A program made the position numbers and the translations under genes. Positions 8,388 to 16,841 of a DNA stretch of 37,901 nucleotides are shown piece by piece; position 1 is the stretch's first letter; each line of letters begins with the position of its first letter. The stretch comes from an uncultured Bacteroidales bacterium (GTDB taxonomy: Bacteria > Bacteroidota > Bacteroidia > Bacteroidales > P3), in contig CAMOFI010000006.1 in NCBI GenBank assembly GCA_946613135.1, positions 1 through 37,901 on the forward strand. Reading direction: 5' to 3'. The notes beneath the pieces are model-generated. The model saw only the letters and a program-made list of their open reading frames with translations, had not been told where the DNA came from and did no database searches.

Positions 8388-9488
8388 ATGTCATTACAAT
8401 GTGGAATTGTAGGCCTGCCCAATGTGGGCAAATCGACCCTATTCAACTGTCTGAGCAATGCCAAGGCCCAAGCTGCAAATTTTCCATTCTGCACCATCGA
8501 ACCTAACGTTGGCGTCATCACAGTCCCTGATGAACGGCTTAACAAACTGGTCGAAATAGAACATCCGGCAAGTGTGGTTCCTGCAACCGTCGAGATAGTT
8601 GATATAGCCGGTCTCGTCAAAGGTGCGTCGAAAGGAGAGGGGTTGGGCAACAAGTTTTTAGGCGACATACGTACTACGGATGCCATAATTCATGTGTTGA
8701 GATGCTTTGACGATGACAATGTTACTCATGTCGATGGCTCTGTAGATCCAGTACGCGACAAGATGACCATCGATCTGGAATTGCAATTCAAAGATTTGGA
8801 AACGATCGAGAACCGATACGCCAAGGAAGAAAAAAAAGCCAAGACAGGAGGAGATGCCAAAGCCAAAAAACTTGTTGAGGTCATGGGCCTCTATCGCGAA
8901 GCCCTGCTTGCAGGGAAAAGCGCCAGAACCGTGAGCCTTGACGAGTCGCAGCAAGAAGCTGCCAAAGACCTTATGTTGCTCACCGCCAAGCCAATACTTT
9001 ACGTATGCAACGTGGATGAGAAATCGGTTGTCACGGGCAATCGTTATGTTGACATGGTTCGTGATGCCGTGAAAGAAGAAGATGCGGAAGTGCTTGTTAT
9101 TGGTGCCGGCATCGAGGCAGATATAGCCGAACTCGAAACATACGAAGAAAAACAAATGTTTCTGGAAGACCTCGGACTTAAAGAGTCTGGAGTCAACCGA
9201 CTGATCAAAGCAGCATACAGACTGTTGAACCTTCAGACATTCCTCACGGCCGGTCCTAAGGAGTGCAGAGCATGGACATTCAAAAAAGGAATGAAAGCGC
9301 CACAAACTGCGGGAATTATACATAGTGACTTCGAGCGAGGCTTCATTCGCGCAGAGGTGATAAAATACGAGGACTATGTGGCTCTTGGCAGCGAGGCAAA
9401 ATGTCGTGAAGCAGGTAAAATAGCCGTAGAAGGCAAGGACTATGTGGTTCAGGACGGAGACATCATGCATTTCAGGTTTAACGTTTGA
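8388..9488 (+). CDS. ychF: redox-regulated ATPase YchF (Ola1 family)
   Basis: 366 residues, the standard length. The P-loop GLPNVGKST is at 8-16, the G3 motif DIAGLVKGAS near 70, and the G4 position reads NVDE instead of NKxD, the change that makes YchF prefer ATP. A coiled-coil insert (about 130-200) and a C-terminal TGS domain (about 280-366, ending GDIMHFRFNV) complete the architecture. YchF is a universally conserved, ribosome-associated P-loop ATPase linked to stress and translation. The 92-bp gap in front is AT-rich and I see no clear promoter in it. Confidence 0.97.
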   Translation: MSLQCGIVGLPNVGKSTLFNCLSNAKAQAANFPFCTIEPNVGVITVPDERLNKLVEIEHPASVVPATVEIVDIAGLVKGASKGEGLGNKFLGDIRTTDAIIHVLRCFDDDNVTHVDGSVDPVRDKMTIDLELQFKDLETIENRYAKEEKKAKTGGDAKAKKLVEVMGLYREALLAGKSARTVSLDESQQEAAKDLMLLTAKPILYVCNVDEKSVVTGNRYVDMVRDAVKEEDAEVLVIGAGIEADIAELETYEEKQMFLEDLGLKESGVNRLIKAAYRLLNLQTFLTAGPKECRAWTFKKGMKAPQTAGIIHSDFERGFIRAEVIKYEDYVALGSEAKCREAGKIAVEGKDYVVQDGDIMHFRFNV

Positions 9489-9526
9489 TAATACAATAAA
9501 AAGTCTTGTGTCACGTTAACTAAAAG

Positions 9527-12295
9527 ATGCTATTGCCAATACGATATAGAAAACATTCTGTTGTGGCCACTGTTGTCGGTTTGGCCACAACACTTGTTGT
9601 TGCCTGCTCGACGAATAAAGCCAAGTGGGCCAATGTGACTTATCACAACACAACATGCCACTATAACGTATGGTGGAACGGCAACGAGAGTTATCGCGAG
9701 GGCATACGCAAACTCAGCAAGACATTTAACGACGATTATACTCAGATTTTGCCTGTATACCAAATCGGCACAAAAGAGCAGGCCATGGGGATTTTCCCGG
9801 AAATGGACAAGGCAATAGAAAAAGGCATAAAAGGCATAAAGAAACACAGTATATACCAACAGGGGAAAGAGTATGTCAAGTATGTAAAAAACTGCTATCT
9901 CCTGACAGCCTATGCCACTTTCGAGAAACAGGACTATGCCGCAACGGCCAACACATGCCGCATGATAATATCGCAGTATTCGGGTAGCGAGGAGTCGGAC
10001 GAGGCACGCATATTGCTGGCCCGTTGTCAGACACAAGAAAAGCAATACAGCGATGCCGAGTCTGCGCTCGACCTCCTTGTCAACGACCAGTCGAAAGACA
10101 ATTTCTCGCCCAAGCTGGCCGACAAGCTGTATATGGCCATGGTAGAGGCCGTCCTGCCGCAAGAGAAGTACAAAAAGTCAGTCCAATACCTTCGTCTTGC
10201 CATCGACGAGACAACCGACAAGAAGACAAAAGCCAGGTTGTACTTTATTATGGCTCAAATTTATCAGAAACTGGACAAACGCCCCACGGCAACCAAATAC
10301 TATGAAAAAGTGCTGTCGTGCAGACCCGACTATGTGATGGAGTTCAACGCCCGCATCAACATAGCATCATGCGCCACAGAAGAACACACGGACCTTGCAG
10401 AAGTGGAACGCAGTCTGGACAAGATGCTGAAAGACAAGAAAAACGAAGAGTTCAAAGATCAGATATACTATGCAAAGGCCGAGATGTATCTGGGCATGAA
10501 AGATGCCCAAAAGGCATGCGACAACTACAGGCGTTCGGTGGCGCTGGCCGCCAACAACCCATCGCAGAAAGCCAAGTCGGCATTGCGTATGGCTGATGTG
10601 TTGTACGAGATGTACGAAAATTACGACGAGGCTCAGAAATATTACGATACAGCCATGCACATAATCAAAGCGGGCTATCCGCATTTTGATGAAATAAGGT
10701 CACGCTACACGACTCTTACCGCACTCGTCGAAAACACAAGGACCATATACCGCAACGACAGTCTTCTTCTATGGGCCGATATGGATCCTGCCCAAAGAAC
10801 AGCACTCATAAACCAGAAAATCTCCGACCTGAAACAAGCAGAGAAAGAAGAGGCCGAACGACAACTTATAGCAGAACTGAACCAGGAAGCCCTTTCACAA
10901 CAGAACACACTACAGGGCGACTGGTATTTCTACAACCACAACACTGTCAGCAAAGGCAAACAGACGTTCCGCCAGCGGTGGGGAGTCAGAGTGCTCGATG
11001 ACTATTGGTTTTTGTCGAAACGCACCGGATTCGCAATGGGATCGATGATTCCTGGTATGGATTATGCCGACACGCCTGAAGAATCCGACATAGACTCTAC
11101 GGATGCAGACAGCACCCTGGCCAAGATGCCGAACGACAACCCAAACGATCCACATTTCCCGGCCTACTATTTGAAAGACTTGCCGAAAACACAGGGGCAG
11201 CGTGACACGATGCATATGGAAATAGCCCGTTGTCTGCTCAGCGCCGCTTACATATACTATGACGGTATCGAGAATACCGACAGGGCATTGGAATGCTACT
11301 TGCGCCTCACGAAGGACTATCCCGGATCGGACGAGATAGTACAAGCATTCTATCAGCTATGGCGTATATACAGCAAACAGGGCAACACCCCGCAAGCCAA
11401 CTACTATAAAGACATGGTACTGATGGGATTCCCAGATTGCGACTATGCCAATATGATACGCGATGACGAATACTATCTCGAAATAATAAAACGCAGCGAA
11501 GTGGCTCAGAACGAATATTCAACTGTATATAACCTCTATCGCCGCAAAAAATATTTCGATGTGATTTCGCATGTCGATGCTGCATTACAACAATACAACG
11601 AACAGCCGCTAATGGGCAAGTTCAAATACTGGAAAGGCCTTGCGGCGGCCCAAACCGGCGACACAAACAAAGCAACCGCCACATTCGAGTCGATAATAGC
11701 CGACTATGACGACACAACACGTCTGGTAGAATTGGCCAAAGAGCAATTGTCGTATCTCCGTACCGGCTATTACGGGTCAGCCTCTGCCCAGGAGGGAGTA
11801 TCGTCAGACGACGAAGCCAGAGGACGCAATAGGTATAGCGAAAATGTCCGCGATGTGGTATCTGGACAGAAAATCAACAGCCAAACATCGACAAATGAAG
11901 CGGAGCTGCCTCAGGAAAGCCTGATGTATAGGTACAGGGAAAAACAACAACACTATGTCGTGGTGCTAATAAACGACAGGAAAATTGTTGCTACAAGGCT
12001 TCAATATGCCATAGCCGATTTCAATATGCAATACTATTCGAATAACGGATACCGATCCAGTCCGCTACTTTTTACCGACACGATTCAAATGCTCACCATC
12101 CATCGGTTCATGAATGCACAGGAAGCCGAAGACTACCGCACACACCTGCTTCTTGACGGAGGTCCCTTGTCGAGCTACGACATCAAAGACTTCACTGTTT
12201 TCAGTATATCGACGCAGAACTACAACACATTCTATAATCAGAAAAACATTGACGCATACATAAAGTTCTACGAATACTACTACAAGAAAAAATAA
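9527..12295 (+). CDS. PorW/SprE-family TPR lipoprotein (type IX secretion/gliding)
   Basis: 922 residues. The signal peptide ends in LVVAC with lipid-modified Cys27. The segment right after it (KWANVTYHNTTCHYNVWWNG) is the hallmark start of the PorW/SprE family: a His-Asn-x-Thr-x-x-Tyr-Asn core followed by an aromatic-Asn-Gly. Long helical TPR-type repeats fill about 130-400 and 560-770, and the C-terminal ~120 residues (VVVLINDRKIVATRLQYAIADF..., FYNQKNIDAYIKFYEYYYKKK) match the family's terminal domain. In Porphyromonas and Flavobacterium the protein is an outer-membrane lipoprotein needed for type IX secretion and gliding. Homologues also persist in species lacking the system, so a working T9SS cannot be concluded from this window. 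Confidence 0.85.
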   Translation: MLLPIRYRKHSVVATVVGLATTLVVACSTNKAKWANVTYHNTTCHYNVWWNGNESYREGIRKLSKTFNDDYTQILPVYQIGTKEQAMGIFPEMDKAIEKGIKGIKKHSIYQQGKEYVKYVKNCYLLTAYATFEKQDYAATANTCRMIISQYSGSEESDEARILLARCQTQEKQYSDAESALDLLVNDQSKDNFSPKLADKLYMAMVEAVLPQEKYKKSVQYLRLAIDETTDKKTKARLYFIMAQIYQKLDKRPTATKYYEKVLSCRPDYVMEFNARINIASCATEEHTDLAEVERSLDKMLKDKKNEEFKDQIYYAKAEMYLGMKDAQKACDNYRRSVALAANNPSQKAKSALRMADVLYEMYENYDEAQKYYDTAMHIIKAGYPHFDEIRSRYTTLTALVENTRTIYRNDSLLLWADMDPAQRTALINQKISDLKQAEKEEAERQLIAELNQEALSQQNTLQGDWYFYNHNTVSKGKQTFRQRWGVRVLDDYWFLSKRTGFAMGSMIPGMDYADTPEESDIDSTDADSTLAKMPNDNPNDPHFPAYYLKDLPKTQGQRDTMHMEIARCLLSAAYIYYDGIENTDRALECYLRLTKDYPGSDEIVQAFYQLWRIYSKQGNTPQANYYKDMVLMGFPDCDYANMIRDDEYYLEIIKRSEVAQNEYSTVYNLYRRKKYFDVISHVDAALQQYNEQPLMGKFKYWKGLAAAQTGDTNKATATFESIIADYDDTTRLVELAKEQLSYLRTGYYGSASAQEGVSSDDEARGRNRYSENVRDVVSGQKINSQTSTNEAELPQESLMYRYREKQQHYVVVLINDRKIVATRLQYAIADFNMQYYSNNGYRSSPLLFTDTIQMLTIHRFMNAQEAEDYRTHLLLDGGPLSSYDIKDFTVFSISTQNYNTFYNQKNIDAYIKFYEYYYKKK

Positions 12296-12352
12296 TCATA
12301 CCGCACCCATATTAGCGCATGGAGCAGAAAAAGTTAAATAAACAATAACAAC

Positions 12353-12745
12353 ATGGCAAAATTTGCAGAAATGGAAAGTTCAATCAACACTATTGCACAA
12401 GGAACCACAATTAAAGGCACTATAAGTGCTGTTGGCGACTTCCGCCTCGACGGAACACTTGAGGGTAACATTACTCTAAACGGCAAACTCGTCGTTGGCG
12501 AGTCTGGCTATGTCAAAGGCAATGTGGTTTGTCAAAATGCAAATATTATTGGACACGTCGATGGCAATATCTCGGTCAAGGAGTTGCTGTCGCTCAACAG
12601 TACAGCCAACGTCAAAGGCGACATTCTTATCAATAGGCTCAGTATCGAACCCGGTGCCACTTTCTCGGGCACTTGCCGTATGCTCGACGAGGTGCGCAAA
12701 GAGAACGAGATGCGCTCCGTGGAATCCGCAGATATTAATGAATAA
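12353..12745 (+). CDS. bactofilin, polymer-forming cytoskeletal protein
   Basis: 130 residues. Residues 12-108 show the bactofilin beta-helix rhythm (TIKGTISAVGDFRLDGTLEGNI..., VVGESGYVKGNVVCQNANIIGHV..., LSLNSTANVKGDILI), with Gly turns every six to seven residues. Bactofilins self-assemble into filaments without nucleotide and scaffold cell-wall or envelope machinery. The charged C-terminal tail (residues ~110-130) is typical. It lies 57 bp after the porW-like gene, and its last 8 bp overlap the start of the AtpZ-like gene, indicating coupled translation. Confidence 0.93.
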   Translation: MAKFAEMESSINTIAQGTTIKGTISAVGDFRLDGTLEGNITLNGKLVVGESGYVKGNVVCQNANIIGHVDGNISVKELLSLNSTANVKGDILINRLSIEPGATFSGTCRMLDEVRKENEMRSVESADINE

Positions 12746-12947
12746 GAATAAAAACGACCTCGAAAACTGGGTCCGCTACTCCACGTTGGGCATAGAAATG
12801 GCTGTGATAATAGGTTTCGCCGTGTGGGGTGGCGTTGCAATCGACCGTAAACGCGGTGGAGGTTTTCCTCTTTTCACATTGCTGTTGACAGCGTTGGGAC
12901 TTGTCGTGTCATTTATCCGACTTGTAAAAGGTTTGAAGAGCAACTGA
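12738..12947 (+). CDS. AtpZ/AtpI-family small membrane protein
   Basis: 69 residues from the ATG at 12738, which overlaps the bactofilin gene by 8 bp. A polar N-terminus (NKNKNDLENWVRYSTLG) is followed by two transmembrane helices, about 17-36 and 43-63, joined by a DRKRGGG turn: the AtpZ/AtpI pattern, with the Gly in GGVAID. Family members are encoded at the head of F-type ATP synthase operons, where AtpI helps assemble the c-ring or import Mg/Ca. Here no atp gene follows; the next gene is an unrelated kinase fusion 103 bp away. Longer in-frame readings upstream run through the bactofilin gene and are shadows. Confidence 0.85.
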   Translation: MNKNKNDLENWVRYSTLGIEMAVIIGFAVWGGVAIDRKRGGGFPLFTLLLTALGLVVSFIRLVKGLKSN

Positions 12948-12996
12948 CAACCAAGCGACTACTCCAATAAAAAAACTCAAAGAACTAAATGTTGGC

Positions 12997-13026
12997 TTTG
13001 ACACATGGCTGTAATGATGTGACAAA
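12997..13026. promoter_or_regulatory. imperfect inverted repeat between atpZ-like and kinase genes
   Basis: TTTGACACAT (12997-13006) and ATGTGACAAA (13017-13026) pair at 9 of 10 positions around a 10-nt loop, 24 bp before the next start codon. There is no T-tract after it, so a classic terminator is unlikely; an operator or leader structure is possible. Confidence 0.3.
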
Positions 13027-13050
13027 ACAACAACCATAAACTAAGAAAAA

Positions 13051-14454
13051 ATGGAAGAACTATTCCAAAAGTGGGCAGGCGAACCTTGTCTAAACAAAAT
13101 ACAGATCTCTGCCAATGGGTCGAACAGATTGTATTTCAGGCTTGTTGGCGAAACAAAGACCTGCATGGCTGCCGTCAATAAGGATGTGCGTGAAAATGAG
13201 GCTTTTTTCTTTTTTGCCAAAGAGTTGCAAAAGCGTGGCGTGAAAGTGCCTGAAGTATATTGCGTCAGCGACGACCGAACCACATATCTCCAGCAAGACT
13301 TGGGCAATATAACATTATTCACCTACTTGTCGTCGAGGAAAACAAACGGTGTAGACATCACCGACGATATGCTTACACTATACAAAAAAGCTATCGACAA
13401 TTTGATTTTCATGCAGAAAACATGCAGCGACATAGATTTCGGCAAAGCATATCCGCGTCCTAAATTTGACAGACAGGCGCTGATGTGGGACATGAATTAT
13501 TTCAAATATTATTTCTTGAAACTATTCCATGTCCAGTTCGATGAGCAGCTGTTGGAAAAAGACTTTCAATGTTTTATAGATTTTCTTCTTGACGACGACT
13601 GTTCTTATTTCATGTACCGCGACTTCCAGTCACGCAATATAATGTTATACGATGACGACATGTACTTCATCGACTTCCAGGGAGCAAGAATGGGTGCGGC
13701 ACAATACGACTTGGCATCGCTTCTGTACAGTTCAAAATCGGATGTACCTGACGACATACGCGAGCAGCTGCTGGATTACTATATCGACAAACGATTCGAG
13801 GAATCTGCCTCCGATGAAACAAAAGCACGCTTCCGCAACAAATTCTATGGATATGTACTTGCACGCATCATGCAGGCCATGGGCGCATATGGCTACAGGG
13901 GAATAATCGAGAAAAAAGAATATTTCATAAAAAGTATACCATATGCAGTGCGCAACCTGCGCAACATTATAAAAGACAAACCATTACCGATAGATATACC
14001 TCATCTGTGTTCTGTATGGAACGAAATAGCGGGCATGAAGGAATACGCCGATAAAGAGGAAGGTCTCACGGTTAGTGTTTTCAGTTTCTCGTATCGCAAG
14101 GGTATTCCATTCGACAAGTCAGGCAACGGAGGAGGTTTTGTGTTCGATTGCAGGGCACTGCCGAATCCTGGCCTGTTTGACGAATACAAATCGCTGAATG
14201 GACGGGACAAAGAAGTTGTGGACTTTTTCGAAAAGCATAATGAGACAGAGCGTTTTATAGGTTATGTTAAAGGTTTGATGTCGGAAGCAGTAACGAGCTA
14301 CATTGACAGGGGATATACACGCCTGATGGTCAATTTCGGATGTACAGGAGGACGGCACCGCTCGGTATACTGTGCCGAACAGATTGCCCGATATATTTCT
14401 GAGAATTTCGATTGCAATGTCACACTGCACCATTTGGAACAAGGCAAATTTTAA
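13051..14454 (+). CDS. APH-like sugar kinase fused to a RapZ C-terminal domain
   Basis: 467 residues in two parts. Residues 1-~330 are an aminoglycoside-phosphotransferase/AmgK-like kinase: catalytic loop YRDFQSRNIM with Asp191 and Asn196, and metal-binding IDFQGAR with Asp208. Residues ~342-467 match the C-terminal half of RapZ, including GCTGGRHRSVY (431-441), the loop that in E. coli RapZ helps bind glucosamine-6-phosphate. The fusion is known in Bacteroidota. Kinases of this type (AmgK) phosphorylate N-acetylmuramate/GlcNAc at C1 for cell-wall recycling; a sugar-1-kinase controlled by an amino-sugar sensor is my inference. No partner nucleotidyltransferase is in this window. The ATG at 13051 follows an A-rich leader. 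Confidence 0.85.
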   Translation: MEELFQKWAGEPCLNKIQISANGSNRLYFRLVGETKTCMAAVNKDVRENEAFFFFAKELQKRGVKVPEVYCVSDDRTTYLQQDLGNITLFTYLSSRKTNGVDITDDMLTLYKKAIDNLIFMQKTCSDIDFGKAYPRPKFDRQALMWDMNYFKYYFLKLFHVQFDEQLLEKDFQCFIDFLLDDDCSYFMYRDFQSRNIMLYDDDMYFIDFQGARMGAAQYDLASLLYSSKSDVPDDIREQLLDYYIDKRFEESASDETKARFRNKFYGYVLARIMQAMGAYGYRGIIEKKEYFIKSIPYAVRNLRNIIKDKPLPIDIPHLCSVWNEIAGMKEYADKEEGLTVSVFSFSYRKGIPFDKSGNGGGFVFDCRALPNPGLFDEYKSLNGRDKEVVDFFEKHNETERFIGYVKGLMSEAVTSYIDRGYTRLMVNFGCTGGRHRSVYCAEQIARYISENFDCNVTLHHLEQGKF

Positions 14455-14618
14455 GGTGCAAAAGTCGTCAGTAGATACATGCAAAAACAGGCAGAACGCA
14501 CAGACTGCCATAACGGACAACCCATTTTTGAGAAATGTAAATTGTTGTCAATTATTTTGTTGTTCGACAGATATAAAAAAAATAATCACCACAAATGAGT
14601 GATTTGAATAAAACTTCG

Positions 14619-14626
14619 TATATTTG
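14619..14626 (+). promoter_or_regulatory. -7 promoter element upstream of the pilin-like gene
   Basis: TATATTTG matches TAnnTTTG and lies 41 bp before the ATG at 14668. No TTTG is found 19-21 bp upstream; the nearest (14603-14606) is too close. A short hairpin (14584-14589 with 14599-14604) lies just in front. The rest of the 213-bp gap after the kinase gene is AT-rich with no other structure I can support. Confidence 0.4.
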
Positions 14627-14667
14627 CAAATTCAAATAAAGATATAAACATTAAAACACTAAATAAA

Positions 14668-15393
14668 ATGAGCAAGACTGGATCTATTATCCTGAAGAGT
14701 GTCCTCGGACTTCTGATTGTATTTCTCGCTGTAATGATTTTCCTTTGCGTTAATCGTCCACAGCAACGTGAATCTGAATACTATACACGTCGTGACGCGT
14801 GCGGTGAACGACTTAAAGTCATTCGAACCCTTGAGGAGGCACACAAAGCCGCTTACGGCACCTATTGTGGCGACTTCGACACTCTGCTGATCAATCTCCA
14901 CAAACAAGAGCAGAAGGTTATGAGAAAAGAAAAAGCCGAGAACGCACCAGACTCAGTTTATGACATGCCCGAACTCGAGGCTATTCGCAAGGGCTGGATA
15001 GTTCAGAAGGAAGTATTTGTCGTGCCTTTAGAGAAGCTGCGCGAGGACAAGAAGCTGTCACTCACAGACGAGCAGTTGGCCGATGTGATTTATGTTCCTT
15101 ATACACACAAACAGACAAAATTCACTCTCAAAGCCGACTCCGTTGCAGCATCACTCTCCGGTGCTGGTGGAAAGCTCCCCACCTTCGAGGCTTATGTCAC
15201 ATTGGACGATTTATTTGCCGACTACACTAACGACAACAAAGACGGAGCACTCCACAAGTTTGTCGAGCTGTTTACAGGCAGTGACGAGCAATGGCTTATA
15301 AACAAGAAAGCCGAACTTAAAGAAAAAGACAAATTCCAAGGCTGGAAAGTCGGTGACATCAGCGCACCTGTAACAGAAGGCAATTTCGAATAA
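14668..15393 (+). CDS. membrane-anchored protein with pilin-like N-terminus, function unknown
   Basis: 241 residues. One transmembrane helix at about residues 7-28 is followed by a charged helix and a segment (ERLKVIRTLEEAHKAAYGTYCGDFDTLL) that resembles the end of the first helix of type IV pilins and pseudopilins, where an aligned series of residues precedes a Tyr-containing turn. A true prepilin site (Gly, then Phe/Met, with Glu at +5) is absent. The remainder is soluble, probably periplasmic, and rich in Lys, Asp and Glu. I do not recognise a named family. It is followed 42 bp later by a DUF3822 gene; the two may be a functional pair. Confidence 0.75.
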   Translation: MSKTGSIILKSVLGLLIVFLAVMIFLCVNRPQQRESEYYTRRDACGERLKVIRTLEEAHKAAYGTYCGDFDTLLINLHKQEQKVMRKEKAENAPDSVYDMPELEAIRKGWIVQKEVFVVPLEKLREDKKLSLTDEQLADVIYVPYTHKQTKFTLKADSVAASLSGAGGKLPTFEAYVTLDDLFADYTNDNKDGALHKFVELFTGSDEQWLINKKAELKEKDKFQGWKVGDISAPVTEGNFE

Positions 15394-15435
15394 AAAAATG
15401 CCGCATTGTCAAAATGCGTCGGAATACAAATATTT

Positions 15436-16263
15436 ATGTCACATAAGATCAACTCTTTTATTTCGTCAGACAAGGATGTTGCCTCTTATGAAAAAAGATT
15501 ATCCATTTGCCTTTCGACAAATGGATTTTCTTTTTCAATAAAAAGCACATCCGACGAACTTCTTGCGATAGGCGATGTTGCATGCAAAACAGACACGCAG
15601 ATGGCAGAACTGCTTACGGACGTCAGGAATGCTTTTGCCGAAATGCATATACAGCCTTTCGGCCTGAAGAATGTGGAATTAATTATACCGAGCAGTCAAT
15701 TTGTATGGATTCCGCAACATCTATATGACGAGACACGCAAAAACAGCTATCTCGAGTCGTTGTGCACCATCCCCAGCGGATATGGTGTGTATTCTGAATA
15801 TAACGATACGATAAAAGCTCATCTCGTCTATAGCGCCAACAACAGCACGGTTTCGGCATTCAAGATTGCTCTGCCTGGACTGCAGTTACACTGCCAACAT
15901 TTCAAGATGGTCAACCAGACATTGGTAGACATGAGTGATTTATGCTCGGTACTTATGATAAATGTAAGGGCAGGGGAGAGCGATTTTGCAGTGTTCTGCA
16001 ACAAAAAACTGCAGCTCAGCAACACTTTCAAATGTGAAAATATCGACGAAACGGCTTACCACGCCCTTAATATTACAAAGCAGTTCCGATTAGAGGATGC
16101 ACCTCTGAGCGTTGTGTTGTGTGGCGAAATCGACAGGAATTCATATTCCAAGCTCCGTCCTTTCTTTCAGAATGTTTCGCTGTATACAGGCAGCAATCTG
16201 AGATTCTCCGTTCCCGAGATGCAGCATGTCGCCACATATCGTTATGCATTAACTCTTTCTTGA
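15436..16263 (+). CDS. DUF3822 family protein
   Basis: 275 residues from the ATG at 15436; an upstream TTG at 15406 in the same frame is less plausible. The sequence has the DUF3822 layout: an N-terminal half with ELIIPSSQFVWIPQHLYDE near residue 75, and a C-terminal half with MINVRAGESDFAVF and ALNITKQFRLEDAPLSVVLCGEI. I believe the fold is related to the actin-like PilM/hexokinase group, but no phosphate loop is obvious and I cannot test this. No signal peptide, so cytoplasmic. The family commonly precedes rsmD in Bacteroidota, and does so here with a 4-bp gap. Function unknown. Confidence 0.8.
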   Translation: MSHKINSFISSDKDVASYEKRLSICLSTNGFSFSIKSTSDELLAIGDVACKTDTQMAELLTDVRNAFAEMHIQPFGLKNVELIIPSSQFVWIPQHLYDETRKNSYLESLCTIPSGYGVYSEYNDTIKAHLVYSANNSTVSAFKIALPGLQLHCQHFKMVNQTLVDMSDLCSVLMINVRAGESDFAVFCNKKLQLSNTFKCENIDETAYHALNITKQFRLEDAPLSVVLCGEIDRNSYSKLRPFFQNVSLYTGSNLRFSVPEMQHVATYRYALTLS

Positions 16264-16267
16264 TAAC

Positions 16268-16816
16268 ATGCGCATAATTGCCGGAAAACTCAGAGGACGT
16301 CGACTTAATCCGCCAGCCAACCTTCCTGTCAGACCCACAACGGACATGGCAAGGGAAAGCTTGTTCAACATACTGAACAACTATGTCGACTACGAAGAAT
16401 GCTCGGTGATGGATTTGTTTGCCGGCACAGGGGCCGTGAGCATTGAATTCGTTTCAAGGGGAGCAAAAGACGTTACAAGTGTCGACATAAACAATTCATG
16501 TGTGGAATTCATGAAGTCTACGGTGTCACAACTCAAGCTGGACAACATGCGGGTAGTGCGTGCCGACGTGTTTGACTTGTTGAAACGAGCCTATAAAAAA
16601 TTCGACATCATTTTTGCAGACCCTCCCTATTCGCTGCAGGATTTACCCACCTTACCCGACAAAGTGTTCAACAGTGACGTGCTTACCGATGACGGCATTT
16701 TCATATTGGAACATCCAAAAGAATACACGTTTGAGGATAATCCGCATTTTTGGCAACATCGGGCATATGGCAAAGTGAATTTCTCATTTTTCGCCATGAA
16801 AATGGACGAAGACTAA
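16268..16816 (+). CDS. rsmD: 16S rRNA (guanine-N2)-methyltransferase RsmD
   Basis: 182 residues. The start [13 protein letters not shown] is characteristic; [15 protein letters not shown] follows; the SAM-binding motif [12 protein letters not shown] lies near 50-61; and the catalytic DPPYS motif near 118-122. RsmD methylates G966 of 16S rRNA (E. coli numbering) in the assembled 30S subunit. The gene begins 4 bp after DUF3822 and ends 25 bp before purC, so all three are likely co-transcribed. Confidence 0.95.
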   Translation: MRIIAGKLRGRRLNPPANLPVRPTTDMARESLFNILNNYVDYEECSVMDLFAGTGAVSIEFVSRGAKDVTSVDINNSCVEFMKSTVSQLKLDNMRVVRADVFDLLKRAYKKFDIIFADPPYSLQDLPTLPDKVFNSDVLTDDGIFILEHPKEYTFEDNPHFWQHRAYGKVNFSFFAMKMDED

Positions 16817-16841
16817 CAAACGATTTAAAAAAAATACTTAT

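Noticed and set aside
8658-9470. 270-residue minus-strand frame opposite ychF
   Set aside because: Rich in Phe, His and Cys without motifs; YchF on the plus strand is certain.
15396-15420. Possible hairpin (CGCATT...AATGCG) after the pilin-like gene
   Set aside because: Only about six base pairs and no T-tract after it; too weak for a terminator call.
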